This document shows positions 11,938 to 23,160 of a stretch of DNA of 64,000 nucleotides, piece by piece (within the stretch, counting starts at the first letter, position 1; each line of letters opens with the position of its first letter). The DNA is taken from the NCBI GenBank assembly GCA_037975125.1, contig CM075855.1, positions 82,273,085-82,337,084 on the forward strand, in the 5' to 3' direction. A program made the translations under genes and the position numbers. The notes below the pieces were generated by a model, which saw only the letters and a program-made list of their open reading frames with translations, ran no database searches and had not been told where the DNA came from. The DNA comes from Latrodectus hesperus (taxonomy: Eukaryota > Arthropoda > Arachnida > Araneae > Theridiidae).

Positions 11938-12783
11938 AATGTTCACAATCAAATGTTTGAGAATACTGTTGAAGTTTATTTTGTCAATAAACTATGTGTC
12001 TTACATAAGGACGGAAACCTTTTCCATCGATTCGTTGACTTGATTCCATTGATTCAAGCCATTAACACGTTGAAAATGGAACTAAAAAAAGCAAACAGAA
12101 AAAGACAAAAAAAAAAAAATCCATTTCATAGTTAGTTTAAGTCAGCAAGAACGATTTTAATTTTTTCATATTATTTCCTTTTGCAGCTCCACACTTTCGA
12201 ATACTCCACTTACACATATTTGATTACAAATGCATCTTTTTCCTGGAAAAATGAAACTGATGATATTTCTTTATTTAAAATTTAATTGTTAAGCAGGAAT
12301 ATCACTGTAATTTTACATTTTATCGTTAATGAAACTTCCAATGCAGTTTTTTATTCATCAAGTAAAACAATGGCAAATACTAAATTAGGTAAGGAACCTA
12401 CATATTAAACTTCATAACACACTCCCAAGTAATATTGACAGTATAAAGATGAGATAACTTAAACATGTTTTATTCATAACTTACATTATTGGAATTTAAG
12501 AAATCAAGTGGACATTAGGAGCTTAATTAAGAAAGTATGTGATATAAATCGTCAATAAGAAAAACACAATCAATTTCAATTATTATATAAACATTGCAAC
12601 AATGTAAATAACTTATAGAATATGTTAACTCATCATTATTAACAAAGAGCAAAGCAATGTTTGTTTACATAATGTAACAGTTACGGTTCCATTTAAGATA
12701 ACTCTAATATTCATTTTATATACATTTTACATTACAAAATATAAAATAGTAGTTATAAACTGTACCTTCATGAATTCTTAATT

Positions 12784-12787
<4 letters not shown>
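11938..12787. other. AT-rich non-coding stretch
   Basis: No gene or RNA recognised; overlapping short plus-strand frames at 11908-12135 are in two frames and end in a poly-A tract, so they are not called. Confidence 0.5.

Positions 12788-12867
<80 letters not shown>
12788..12867. repeat. (TA)n microsatellite
   Basis: About 40 TA units, followed at 12912-12925 by a short satellite run. Confidence 0.98.
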
Positions 12868-12870
<3 letters not shown>

Positions 12871-14550
12871 GTTCTTAATAAACATAAGATATTGATGATA
12901 ATTAATTTCTATATATATATATATAAATCACAATATTGCAAGGTCTATTAAATTACACTTTATTTTGGACTATTATGACTGGAACCATTAACTTATTAAT
13001 TTTTGTCAACAAATACAGTTTACTTTTGTAGCTCTGAATTCAGTCATTTTCTGATAAGAAAATTTTGATAGGAGTTAATATAAAATTGCTTCAGAATAAT
13101 AGATTTCTAAAAATGGCATAAATTTCATAAGCTCTCAGTTTCAATGATGATTATTAGGATTTATGGAGTTTGTTTTTGAAAAATTTTATACAATGCTTTT
13201 ATCTGCATATAACTGAGACTTTTATTAATTTAAATTTTTGAAAATGACATTACTTCTCATGGATACAAAGAAATATTCGTTTGTACCAAAGAAAATTTTA
13301 TCTCCAAGACAGCCTTCTTGACAAATGTATTTTTTTTCATATAGTTCAATAGTGGTCAAAATATAAAATTGCAAATGGCACAATTTATGGTGAGCCCAAG
13401 TGAGAGGTGATGTTACACATGTTCTTTAAATTACTTTCAATTTATAAAAATTAACATTGAGAGAAAAAATACCAAAATTTACAGATTTTCTGTCTTACTG
13501 ATTTAAAATGTCATTCTCTTTATCAGTAACTTTAAAAGTAATATTTTGCAAATTTAAAGTTCGATAACTACACAATTGTAAGCTTTTAACAAGTCAGATA
13601 ATCAAAAAATTGACACATTTATCTTTTATAAATTTAGTAGTTTAGCATAATTAACATACAGGTTTACATAAATGAATATACTATTTTATCGAAAACGTGT
13701 ATTGAATTTAATATCATATTAGAAAAAATGATACTACAAATTAATACATAATTTAGACTTTAATCCTTTCTGATCAAAATATTTTAAGTAAAATATATAT
13801 TCAGGAAAAAATTACTGAACACAATCAAATTGTGTAAAAAATAAGAAAATTACAATAATTTTGTACTTGACAGTTATGTGAAATTTTTTTGCATTCATGA
13901 GAAATTACTGAAAATTCAAATAGTATGATTCAAAGTTAAAAGTTTACAATTGGGTACCTTGATTCTTTGGTGATTTTTTGACACCAAGAAGTGACTAACA
14001 GGATGGCCGCAATACAAAGATAGGGTTATTAGGATCACCAAAATTTTAAATTTACCACCAAACCAAGAGGTACCAGATTCTACGCCGAAACAAGTTCAAA
14101 ATATTTAAAAAGTCAAAGGTTTTACGAATATTACTGTAAGTTAATCAAGTCAAAGTATGTTTTTACAACATAACTATTTTGATGTTTACATGAAACAGAT
14201 TTATCAATTCCATTTACTTAAATATATTAATTTTTTAAATCCAATTATATCACTTCTTCCATAGAAATAAACCAAAAATTAAAATTTTTTAAATCATATA
14301 CAAATATAAGTAATACTTGATCCAAACAGCTAAATAATTATTTAAAACTTGCATAATTAACTTTAGATGAAACTGTAGTAAAGCTACAGTTATGCGAGGT
14401 TTCCAGCTGAAAGCCATGTACTATTATTTTTAATACTTTGTGATGAATTTGAATTTCTTACATTAGTGCGAAATTGTAAACATGAGCTTCTGTCTGGAGT
14501 CATTTAACCCGTATAGAGCGTAATTACCTAGTTCAAACTAACCCCTCTCC
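12868..14550. other. AT-rich non-coding stretch
   Basis: Very AT-rich, stops in all frames. A slightly GC-richer patch at 13950-14110 has no recognisable content. Confidence 0.55.
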
Positions 14551-14632
14551 CTAGGGTCCCGACCATTTGGAACCCACAAACTGTTTAATCGAAGGTAAAA
14601 GTGCTAAGCTTTCGTCTGCCAGCTCGGCTCTT
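14551..14632 (-). mobile_element. Degraded SINE, tRNA-like head only
   Basis: The minus strand begins AGCCGAGCTGGCAGACGAAA and contains ACCTTCGATTAAACAGTTTG followed by GTGGGTTCC. It lines up with the head of the 22079 SINE (GGCCGAGCTGGCAGCCGAAT and ...AACAGTTCGTGGGTTCGA), with a decayed B box. The sequence after the head differs from the other copies. It lies 29 bp from the LTR element at 14662. Confidence 0.5.
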
Positions 14633-14656
14633 GCAAAACTGGAGGAGAATACACAA

Positions 14657-14661
14657 GTTTT
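14657..14661. other. Left target-site duplication of the LTR element
   Basis: GTTTT precedes the 5' LTR and is repeated at 20144-20148 after the 3' LTR. Five bp is a usual Ty3/Gypsy duplication length. The right copy merges with a poly-T tract, which weakens it slightly. Confidence 0.7.
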
Positions 14662-14916
14662 TGTAGTATCTAGCAACTGTTTGGCGATCAAAGAACTGCG
14701 CTTGGCGTGTTTCAATCTCTTTTGAGAGAGGTTGCCATATTTTAGAATAGTATCGGTGGAACGTGGTCCACGATAAGTCGAAAAGTTCTGGTAGGAGCAG
14801 AAGGCTCCGAGTTAGTTTTGTGTTTTTGTTATTAAATGTGCATTTATATATAACTAAATGTGTTGTCCAAAAAATGGTGATCGTTAATATTCTAGGCCAT
14901 TCTAGACACCACAACA
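14662..14916 (+). repeat. 5' LTR
   Basis: Starts TGTAGTATCTAGCAACTG and ends with ACA near 14916; aligns along its length with 19893-20143. Internal matches include GAGAGGTTGCC, ATTTTAGAATAGTATCGG and GCAGAAGGCTCCGAGTTAG. No convincing TGG-type primer-binding site follows it (the sequence is CGCTCTCTTTCGAG), so the priming mechanism is unresolved or the site has decayed. Confidence 0.9.
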
Positions 14917-15043
14917 CGCTCTCTTTCGAGAACCAGAGCTGAGAAGAACGAAATAATGTAACTTGGAAAATTCGAGTTACGGAACGAAAAATAAAACTGC
15001 CAACGGAATTCTAAAGTAAGAAAACTTAAAGAAACAGAAGAAA

Positions 15044-16288
15044 ATGTGCAAAAAAATTGAAGAAGGGAGACTTGATAACAGTCTAGGTGGAAATCGTTGA
15101 AGAAGCAACTTTTGATTTGAAATTAGCCGAACTGATGCACAAACTTCTGAATAGCAAAGAATATGCCGAAGATGCTGAATTCGTAACAGAAATTTTGATT
15201 TCTACTATAGAGGATAGGAAAAGAAAAAAAGAACCCGAACGATTACAAGCTGAAGAAGAAAGATTAAGAGAACACGAATTAGAATTAGCAAATATCCGAG
15301 CGACGCAGAACATAGCGAGCAGAAGTCCGACGCCATTTTCAATTTCGAACACCGGAAGCGAAGTCGAAATTCCACTCGACAAGCTGATCAAGGGAGTAGA
15401 AACGCTGACGATGCCAGTACCGAAAAGAGTAGAATCTTGGAATATATTTTTCCATTCCATAGAAAGAGCAATTAAACACAAGAAAGTTCCGCAAAAATTT
15501 AAGGCAGAAATATTATTGAAACTAATCGGAGAGAAAGCAGCAAATATTCTTGTCTCTATGAAAGAAGATGATTTACAGGATTGTGAAAAAGTAAAAACTT
15601 TAATTTTAAAAGAATATCAACCTTCTCTTCAAGTATGCCTAGAAAATTTTAGAAAAGCAAAACGTTATTCTGGGGAATCACATATTCAATTTGCCTTACG
15701 ATTACCATCAACATGGGACTATTATTGTAAATCAAGAGAAGTAACAGATTTTGAAGCATTAAAAGAATTAATCATCTCCGATGAGTGTTCCAAACATTAG
15801 ATGGAGAAACAGCTTCGCACATCACCATACGCCAAGGATACCAATGGTTGAAACCACAAGAACTAGCCAGAGCATGTGATATTTAATTTGAAGCAAGACG
15901 GAAATAATTTGATGAAATCCGAAATGAAATGAAATATCCAAAGAGTTTACAAATTCAACATATTCCACCACCCAAAAGAAGAGAATACACGAAACAAGGT
16001 TTTATCTCAAAACGAAAGGAATGCTATATTTGCGGAAATTATCAACACCTAGCAAGAGAGTACTCAGAAAAGAGAAATGGAAATGGATATATTAAAAAGA
16101 ATGAAAAGGTATATTCTACAACTTTGAGGAATACAAATAGAATATCGAAAGAAGATGCTGTAGTAGCTGAAGTTGAATCGACTCACATACGAACTGAATC
16201 GAAAGAAACTATTATTCAACCATTACAGAAAATTGATGACTTCATTAACTCTCTAAAAACGGAAGCTGTTATAGATTCTGGGACTTAA
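15044..16288 (+). pseudogene. gag polyprotein region of the Gmr1-like element
   Basis: A 237-codon frame from 15087 is highly charged (KRKKEPERLQAEEERLREHE, a likely coiled coil at residues 45-75) and then gag-like: VESWNIFFHSIERAI and LKLIGEKAANILVSM. It begins with GTG preceded in frame by TAG, so the ATG has probably mutated, or translation began at ATG 15044 in another frame. Homology continues past the stop at 15799 in other frames to a zinc knuckle near 16020-16070, CYICGNYQHLAREYSEK, a CX2CX4HX4C motif whose last Cys is Tyr. Gag would build the particle and bind RNA. Confidence 0.8.
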
Positions 16289-16500
16289 ATCTGCATAGTT
16301 CACACATCATTAACTCCAGATTTAGAAGATCGAGAAGGAGAAAGAGTAATTTTGACATCTGCATTTGGAAACCTAATTGAAGCGAAAGTTTGCCGTAAGC
16401 CTATTTATGATAAGAACTCTGAAATAAATTTATTTAATTGTGTTGATACTTTAATTGCAGCAACAGATAAATTAAATGTGCCTTGTTTAATAACTCCAGA
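16250..16500 (+). pseudogene. Aspartic protease of the Gmr1-like element
   Basis: AVIDSGT at 16263-16285 is a retropepsin active site (D-S-G-T), interrupted straight after by TAA at 16286-16288 where Gln or Glu would be expected. The frame then reopens with TSAFGNLIEAKVC and a later LNVPCLITPEIYELL segment in the position of the second half of the domain. The tail to 16693 is acidic and of low complexity. The protease would mature Gag-Pol. Confidence 0.75.
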
Positions 16501-16849
16501 AATATATGAATTATTAATCAATCCAACAACTGATTTTTCAAAAGAAAACAACCATTCTGACGAAAATTCTTCGGGAGACACCGGATGTTTCGAAGGAGAA
16601 AATTTGCTCAGTTTAGCCGCCGAAACAGAAACAGCTAAGAAAGGAGAATTCCCCTCCTCCTTAGAATTGCCTGAGTCGAAAAACGAAGAGTGAGGGAGGA
16701 AGGGAGACAGCGGAGGCCGAATCTAAGCCCGCGGAGACGAGCGATAAGATAACCGTTCTATCCGAAGCACAGAAACTCCTGGTGGAGCAAAAGAGTTGCC
16801 CAACCTTAAAAGAAGTTTGAAAATATGGAGAGCAGAAAAAGGGAGATAA

Positions 16850-18040
16850 TTTATTCATTAATGATTTGTTACACCATCAAGTAAAAATATTGGGACAGAA
16901 TGTTTTCCAATTAGTTTTACCTCTTAATAGAAGAAAAAGGTTCTTGAGTTATCACATAACTCAATCTTTGGAGCACATCTGGGAATAAAGAAAACAAAGG
17001 ATATTCTTTTTATTGGCCCAATTTATCAACAGATGTAGAATCTTTTTGCAAAGCGTGCAAGGACTGCCAACTGAGATGTCCTGAGAAGAGAACTGATAAA
17101 ATTCCAATAACTCCTGTCAGAAGGCCAGAACTAACATTTGCAATTGTTAATATTGATATAATCGGCGCCATCGAAACTCCATCTGCAAGGAAACATAAGT
17201 ATGTAATATGCTTAGTGGATCAACATAGCCGTTGTTTTGCAGCAATACCATTAAGAAATTTGACAGCCAAAGTCACATGCGAAGCACTCTTAGAAATATT
17301 CATGAGAATAGGTATACCTCATGTAGTTGCTAGTGACAATGTGAAAAATTTCATTTCCAAATTAACTCAAGAATTTGAGAAAAGACTTGGTTCTCAGCCC
17401 AGATTTTCCACTCCTGCTTATAGTGCTTCGACTGGTTTAGTAGAGCGATGGAATAAAGTACTTAAAAGCAAATGCTGCATCACATCATTGGAACTGATCC
17501 TCACAACTGGGATAAACACATACCGTATTTACTTTTTGCCTGCAGAGAAGCTCCAAACTGTACTACTGGTGTTTCACCTTTCCAGCTGATGTATGGAAGA
17601 CAACCAAGAGGTCCTCTAGCAGTGCTGAAATCATCATGGTCAGGAGAAATTCCCGTCCCAAATAATCTAAGTGAATCTGCTGTTGATTATCTTCAAGAAT
17701 TAAAAATAAGGTTAGAGCAAGTTGCAGAGCAAGCCAACTTGATTGCCAATGACAAACAACAGAAATATGCTGAAAAAAAAACCGAAAATCAGAGATGAAA
17801 AATTTTAAAATAGGAGAACTATTTTATTATTTACTTATTCCAGATTCAAACAACAAACTCTATGCCCAGTGGATAGGTCCAGAAGAGATCATAATCCATT
17901 GTCCACCTCATTCTTACAAAATGACATTACCAGATGGAAAGATCAAACATGTCGATTCAAATAAGATAAGAATATTTCAAGCTAGTGTTAATGCAATTGG
18001 AGAAATATTTGAAAATGATGAAGAATTTGGAGAAATTATA
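16850..18040 (+). pseudogene. Integrase of the Gmr1-like element, upstream of RT
   Basis: N-terminal HHCC finger around 16950-17085 (HLGIKKTKDI... CKACKDCQ), then the RNase-H-fold core with NIDIIG (Asp codon 17155-17157), ASDNVKNF (Asp 17335-17337) and GLVERWNK (Glu 17443-17445). The last two are 35 residues apart, the DD35E spacing, and the triad is intact. A GPY/F-like module follows at 17800-17985 (LYAQWIGPEEIII, KMTLPDGKIKHVDSNK). Integrase inserts the cDNA into the host genome. The frame shifts near 16970-17000, 17470 and 17795. Its place before RT is the notable point. Confidence 0.9.
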
Positions 18041-18045
18041 ACTCT

Positions 18046-18920
18046 TTGCCGGATAAAGAATTCCCAAATCCACTACAAATCTTAGAAATAGGAGAAAATC
18101 TGAATTTTGAAAATTTAAGTCCTTTACAGGGGAAGAAATTAATTTCTCTTATCAAGCAACATGAAGGAATATTTACTGGAAAATTAAAAATAGCAAAAGT
18201 AGAACCCCACAAGATAAGATTAGTACCAAAGCTGAGATAGTTCACCTTGTAGTATGTGTAAGCAAGAAGGATGGCAATATTCAACTGTGTGTGGACTATA
18301 GATCTTTGAATGCGGTAACCAAACCAAATGATTTTCCTATGGAAAATGCAATTGACTTGGATGTACAGTATCGGAAAAGCAAATGTTATTACAGCATTAG
18401 ATTTATTCAAAGTGCACTGGGTATACTGGGCTATACCTATGGAATAATAGAGTAAATAATTTACATCTTTTAAAGCTCATAGAAGACAGTACCAATTCAA
18501 AGTAATGCCATTCGGATTAAGAAATTCTGCTGCAACATTTCAAAGATTAATGAATAAAGCACTAAAAGAATTTAAAGAATTTGCAAGAGCATTGACGACA
18601 TTGCTATATTTTCACCAGACTTTGATGCCCATCTCCAAGATTTGCATAAAGTTTTTACAAAGCTGGAATCACTTTGTTTCACAACTAATTGGAAAAAATG
18701 TTCGTTTGCAAAACCACGAATAAAATAATTAGGACATATCATTGGATCAGGAAAACACAGACCTGACCCCGAAAAGATCAAAGCAATTAAGAAATTGGAG
18801 ACACCAAAGACTAACTCTCATCTTAGGAACTTATAAGGATTATGCAACTATTATAGGAATTACGTTCTTGATTATGCTGAAATCGTCTACCCCTTAACAG
18901 AGCTCACTAAAAATAAACAA
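18046..18920 (+). pseudogene. Reverse transcriptase of the Gmr1-like element
   Basis: Blocks in order: FENLSPLQGKKLISLIKQHEG (cut here to the first 20: start 18106), VSKKDGNIQLCVDYRSLNAV near 18250-18315, ITALDLFKVHW near 18390-18420, RQYQFKVMPFGLRNSAATFQ near 18484-18540 and, after a small deletion near 18590, IDDIAIFSPDFDAHL in a new frame. The deletion removes the aromatic residue before the IDD aspartates. CSFAKPRIK-LGHIIGSG and LRNL-GLCNYYRNYV blocks follow, each with an internal stop. These are Ty3/Gypsy-type RT blocks. Dead by frameshift and nonsense. Confidence 0.88.
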
Positions 18921-19380
18921 TCGGAAGTGCTGGAATGGAAAGAAGAACATGGTGTATTATTCCAGAAGCTTAAAGATCAACTTATGAAAGCAACAGAGTT
19001 AATAACTCATACGATACAGAATCCCTTCATCATTCACTCGGATGCATCGCAAATTGGAATAGGTGCATGTCTGTCTCATTTAAGAGAAGTTAAACACTTT
19101 TCTGTGTGTTATGCAAGCAAGAAATTGTCCCATCCCCAACAAAATTGGCCAACAATAAAACGTGAAGCTTTGGCTATAGTATGGGCTTTAAAAAAGTTTG
19201 AATCGTGGATTTTTTGGATCAACAGTAAAGATCGTGACAGACCACAACCCTCTATCATTTGTTGTGAAAAATGCCCCGCAATCATCAAAGCTTCAACGGT
19301 GAGCCTTAGCTTTACAAAAAAACATAGAAATCATTCATTGCCCAGGAAGAAATCTTTCTAATGCATATGCGTTTATCTAG
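18920..19380 (+). pseudogene. RNase H of the Gmr1-like element
   Basis: The frame from 18927 gives PFIIHSDASQIGIGACLSHL, then YASKKLSHPQQNWPTIKREA followed by LAIVWALKKFE, the Gypsy RNase H core with its Asp and Glu. The third block, TDHNPLSFVVK, is readable in another frame near 19235-19270, so a frameshift lies around 19220. RNase H removes the RNA strand during cDNA synthesis. Confidence 0.85.
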
Positions 19381-19882
19381 ATTACCAACTTGTGACTTTT
19401 GAACATTTATTTGTGCTTGATGATTTTTTTTCTGCTATAACATTTTTGGATGTATAAAATTTTAATTATCTCATATGCTTGTTATTAGTGAAGTGGTAAG
19501 TAAAAGTATATGTTAGTAATATTTGAAGCATAATATCAACATTTGGTAAATTTAAATTTTGTAAATAAATGTTTGAAATATATACTGTTTATTAGGTAAT
19601 TAATTAATATTGGAAATATTTGTTTCTTTATTATATTTCTTAGTTTTTTTGTTTTAATGTGAATGTGCTCATGAAAACAAATAATGTCTATCTGTTTATT
19701 TACTTTAATAATAATATATATAATGCACATGTATATTAGTTCTTTTGAACATTATATTAATTGGAATTGGTGAATGTCTATTTATGTGAATATGTTTAAA
19801 CTGTTATATATGTGTTGATCACAAATAGTCGCTTGATTTGTTTTCAGATTGATGATTAATTCGTGAATGTGACATAAATCTT
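19381..19882 (+). other. 3' untranslated part of the Gmr1-like element
   Basis: About 500 bp of AT-rich DNA between the end of RNase H and the polypurine tract. No envelope-like frame or second integrase is visible, consistent with integrase lying only upstream of RT. Confidence 0.6.
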
Positions 19883-19892
19883 GCGGGGGAGG
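19883..19892 (+). other. Polypurine tract
   Basis: GCGGGGGAGG ends exactly at the first base of the 3' LTR; this is the plus-strand primer position of LTR elements. Confidence 0.85.
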
Positions 19893-20141
19893 TGTAGTAT
19901 CTGGTGACTGTTTGGCGATCAACTAACTGCGCTTGGCGTGGTTTGATCTCTTTCAAGAGAGGTTGCCGTATTTTAGAATAGTATCGGCGGAGCGTGATCC
20001 GCGATAGGTCGTCAAGTTCTAGTAAGAGCAGAAGGCTCCGAGTTAGTTTTGTTTTTGTTATTAAATGTGTGTGTTTATGTATAAATAAATGTGTTGTCCA
20101 AAAAATGGTGATCGTGAATTTTCTCGGCCAGTCTACGTGAC

Positions 20142-20143
<2 letters not shown>
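19893..20143 (+). repeat. 3' LTR
   Basis: Starts TGTAGTATCTGGTGACTG and ends CTACGTGACA; followed by GTTTT. Aligns with the 5' LTR throughout with scattered substitutions and a few small indels. Confidence 0.9.

Positions 20144-20144
<1 letters not shown>

Positions 20145-20177
<33 letters not shown>
20145..20177. repeat. Poly-T tract
   Basis: 33 consecutive T directly after the LTR element. It overlaps the right GTTTT duplication, so it may be target sequence or later expansion. Confidence 0.95.
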
Positions 20178-20180
<3 letters not shown>

Positions 20181-20849
20181 TTTCTTTGGTATACTATTGG
20201 TAAGCATCTTTTTCTAATCAATTTCATGCATATTTACAAAATATTTACGGAATCTTTACCTAATTTTATTTGCATAACATTTTTCAAATTCTTATTGTAA
20301 TGTAGGAAAATGCTTATTTTAGTATGTACCTAGCACAAAATTTAATTTTTATTGACATTCTATAATGTATTTTTATTTTAAATTTATATCTTTTGTCCAG
20401 CTGTGCAAGAAAGGAAAGATTGCCAAATCTTAGAAAATTAAATATACTAAGCGATATTATTAATATAATGTTAATTATTAAATATAACTTAATGAAAATC
20501 GTTATCTATTTAAATTGTTGAATATTATTGTCGGAAAGGCAATAATTTAACGCATTACCTGTCTACTGATTTACACGTTTATCATATTAGTACATTTAAG
20601 CAAATCTTTTGCAAAATGGAATATATTTTATCAAATATAGAAATTTCTTTACAATAAAATTTCCAAAGTCATTTATCCATATGGAAATGACAAATCGTGA
20701 TATTGGTATTTCGTGATTTATATTATTTTATTTGTCGATATTTTTTAAAATGTTGTTTATTATGTAATTTAAGTTATTATATAAAATGTTATATAAAATA
20801 TTAGTTTAATTAATCAATTAATATATTAATCCAAATTAATTATTAATTT
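20178..20849. other. AT-rich non-coding stretch
   Basis: Nothing recognised. Confidence 0.5.
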
Positions 20850-21640
20850 TAGAATCTGGGCAATTTAAGTCAAAGCAAATAATTACAGGTTTATGATCAG
20901 ATGATACTTCATTAAGCAAATCAGTTGTGAAAGTGAATTTTAAATCTCAGGTTATTGCAAAATCGATTAATTAGCTGAGTAATTAGAAAGCCAAGCAATA
21001 ATATTTAAGTTAGCTTTTTCAAAAAAGTTGGATATCATTACAGCTTCTATTCACTTTAGGAAAATCCTAATTTTTATGTTTATGAATTATAATTTTTTCA
21101 TTTGTTATTATTTTATTTAGAAATAATACACATTTTCAATATCTAAGGTAAAAATTGGTTCTACTTGTGGTCTGACATAAATGGAACTTACTATAACGTT
21201 TAATTTACTTTTCACTTTAATTTAATTAGTTGCATCAATTTGTCTAAGCGATGGGTTTGAAAGTTTTCTTTTTTATTATTATTTTTTTCTATGGAAGATA
21301 TTTTTGAGTAAATAGCTGATGTACATCCGAATCTAGATCCTGGTGCGTAGGTATGATAAAAATTATAATTCGAGCAATTTTAAAGTTTTGAACTGCGCAT
21401 AATTTAGTTTCTTATAAGACTATATCTTGGTTTTTATCACTAACAACTCTTAAATATGATACTTCATTTTTTAATCCATTGCACTTCCAACGACAAAGTA
21501 AGGCTCTTTTATTTATTAGTTATTATTAGAATTAATTTAGTTTCCTTTATTATTTTGCTGCATTAAATTAATTAGATGAAGTTTATTTGCCTGATTATTG
21601 ATACTTACTAGTTTATAATTTATTTGTGTTATGTTTTGAC
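20850..21640 (-). pseudogene. Jockey-type non-LTR element, endonuclease domain relic
   Basis: On the minus strand from about 21510: RWKCNGLKNEVSYLRVVSDK followed by NQDIVL and an ETKL block, which is the start of an APE-type endonuclease (W-N-x-N-G, then QE-T). Further along are VRPQVEPIFTLDIENV (near 21150) and NEVSSDHKPVIICF (near 20900), the SDH catalytic block. The domain nicks target DNA to prime reverse transcription. Many stops and frame changes; ORF2 beyond the endonuclease is missing. Confidence 0.65.
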
Positions 21641-22065
21641 CGAACATATTATTGACATATTACAAAATCTAATTACTTCCTTTTATTGAATTCCCAAAAG
21701 TATTTTCATTTTAATTACTTTATTCAGTTTCCTTGGGGACATTTCATTCTGTTTGCTCCTCATTTGGCTCACCTTCTTTAGGTGAGTGTCCCAATCATGA
21801 AGTACTCAAAAATCTATATTCTCTATTTTTCCTCTTTTCTCATTCTAATTTTTTCCTTAATCTTTCTATCCCTTGACTGGAAGCAAGGGAGCTCTCTATG
21901 AGTCGCTTGCTTTTCGTGGACAGTCAAGATCCCCGCGTGTTATCTGTGCTTCGTAACCCTTTTAATGGGTCGTACATTGTGAGCCTCAGTGTATCAATTG
22001 GCTTGTACCTAGACGCAGTCGTGACTAGTATGCTAGAGGTCAAGCGAATGAGTCACATCCTTGAT

Positions 22066-22273
22066 CTTGGCGTTAATTGGCCGAGCTGGCAGCCGAATGG
22101 TTTGCGCTCTTGCCTTCGGATCAACAGTTCGTGGGTTCGAATCCCACCTTGGGCATGGATGTTTGTAGTGGTTCGGAATCCACTTTAAGCCGTAAGTCCC
22201 GGTCTAATTAGCCCTCGTGTGCAAAAAATGACCGTTGAGCGACAAACAAACTAAACTAAACTTGGCGTTAATT
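22066..22273. other. 13-bp target-site duplication around the SINE
   Basis: CTTGGCGTTAATT occurs at 22066-22078 and again at 22261-22273, perfectly, flanking the SINE; the next base, G, also matches. Confidence 0.9.
22079..22260 (+). mobile_element. Complete tRNA-derived SINE with perfect TSD
   Basis: 182 bp. The head has an A box (GGCAGCCGAATGG, 22088-22100) and a consensus B box (GGTTCGAATCC, 22133-22143), the internal promoter of RNA polymerase III. The body contains GGTTCGGAATCCACTTTAA and GGTCTAATTAGCCCTCGTG. The tail is an A-rich CTAAACTAAA run. The arm lengths do not make a proper tRNA. It lies in the leader of a Jockey element. Other copies here: 11741-11807, 14551-14632 and 53211-53334. 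It needs a partner LINE enzyme to move. Confidence 0.9.
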
Positions 22274-23158
22274 GTAATCACTGCCTCCGTGACTTCCAGC
22301 GTATGGGTATTGACTAGCACTAGGGTAAGCGCCGAAGCTGGAAATATCCTAAGCCAGTGGGCACCATCTTATACGGCTCCTTGGTGGGCGGTGCCATCGA
22401 GCCCAAACCTTTACAAATATCCTATGCGTTCTACTACTTTCATTGCTGAAACCAATTCAAATATTCGTTACATGTTAATAAGAACTCCAAGCACTTTTCA
22501 TAAGGCATCGCCTTTTGTTATACAAAAATTTATCACGCTATACATTGGTGACATACAAAATGTTAAAAATTTACGTTCGGGTGATCTTGTTCAAGTTGAG
22601 AAAAAAACAAGCTAATCAGTAATTTTAAAAAATTGGTTTATTTCTAGACGAAACATCATTTCATAAAATTTTAAATGAGTTTCGTGGTGTCCTTTCTAAC
22701 TCCGATTTCATATTTGTTATAGAATAAAATTTTTGGTTTGAATTTGAGCCTACGTGAACAAGGAGTTTGTGTTGCACGTCGTATAAACATATAATGGAAC
22801 GATGAACTTACCCCCACCAAACATAACTTTTCAAACACCAGTATTACCAAAATCTATAAAAGCAGGTTATGTAAACTGCAAATTTCGCCCATATTCTAAC
22901 ATTCTTAGGTATTTTAAGTGTCAGAGATATGATTACTCTCAACAAGCATGTAGGAACATTAATCTTGTGTGTAAAAAATGGGCGCAGTCTGGTCATGAAA
23001 CTAATGTTTGTACTTCAGAAGTTCTCAACTGTTTTAACTGTTCTGGAGCACATGCTGCATTATCCAAATTTCGTTCTATATGGATTTTGGAGAAAGGCAA
23101 TTTTCAGTTTTTTTTATTTGAAATATTTGATGGTGGATCTAGTCTTTTGATCTTTTAA
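22274..23158 (+). pseudogene. Jockey ORF1 (gag-like, CCHC knuckles), broken
   Basis: Pieces in order: SPFVIQKFITLYIGDIQNVK (near 22509) and NLRSGDLVQVE; then after stops, PNITFQTPVLPKSIKAGYVN (from 22815) and FRPY, YFKCQRYDYSQQAC, CKKWAQSGHETNVC, CFNCSGAHAAL. The last three are zinc-knuckle segments of a non-LTR ORF1 protein, which binds element RNA. Some knuckle residues are altered. The frame at 22235 starts inside SINE sequence, so its first residues are not native. Confidence 0.75.
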
Positions 23159-23160
23159 GC

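Larger units (their letters stand above)
14662..20143 (+). mobile_element. Ty3/Gypsy-type LTR retrotransposon with Gmr1-like domain order (GAG-PR-IN-RT-RH)
   Basis: A complete 5.48-kb element: two LTRs of about 251-255 bp, a polypurine tract directly before the 3' LTR and a GTTTT duplication at both ends. Reading along the plus strand the domains are gag with CCHC knuckle, aspartic protease, integrase (HHCC, DD35E, GPY-like module), reverse transcriptase, RNase H. Integrase before RT is the Ty1/Copia order, but the integrase module, RT blocks and RNase H are of Ty3/Gypsy type. This combination defines the Gmr1 group of Ty3/Gypsy elements. All frames are broken. By eye roughly a tenth of LTR positions differ, so the insertion is not recent. 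Confidence 0.9.
21740..23160 (+). mobile_element. Jockey-type element, 5' region and ORF1, carrying a nested SINE
   Basis: The leader (CACCTTCTTTAGGTGAGTGT near 21768) matches the leader of the element at 63410-64000. ORF1 follows and a SINE sits at 22079-22260 inside the leader. After 23160 the element is not recognisable, so ORF2 is lost. Confidence 0.75.
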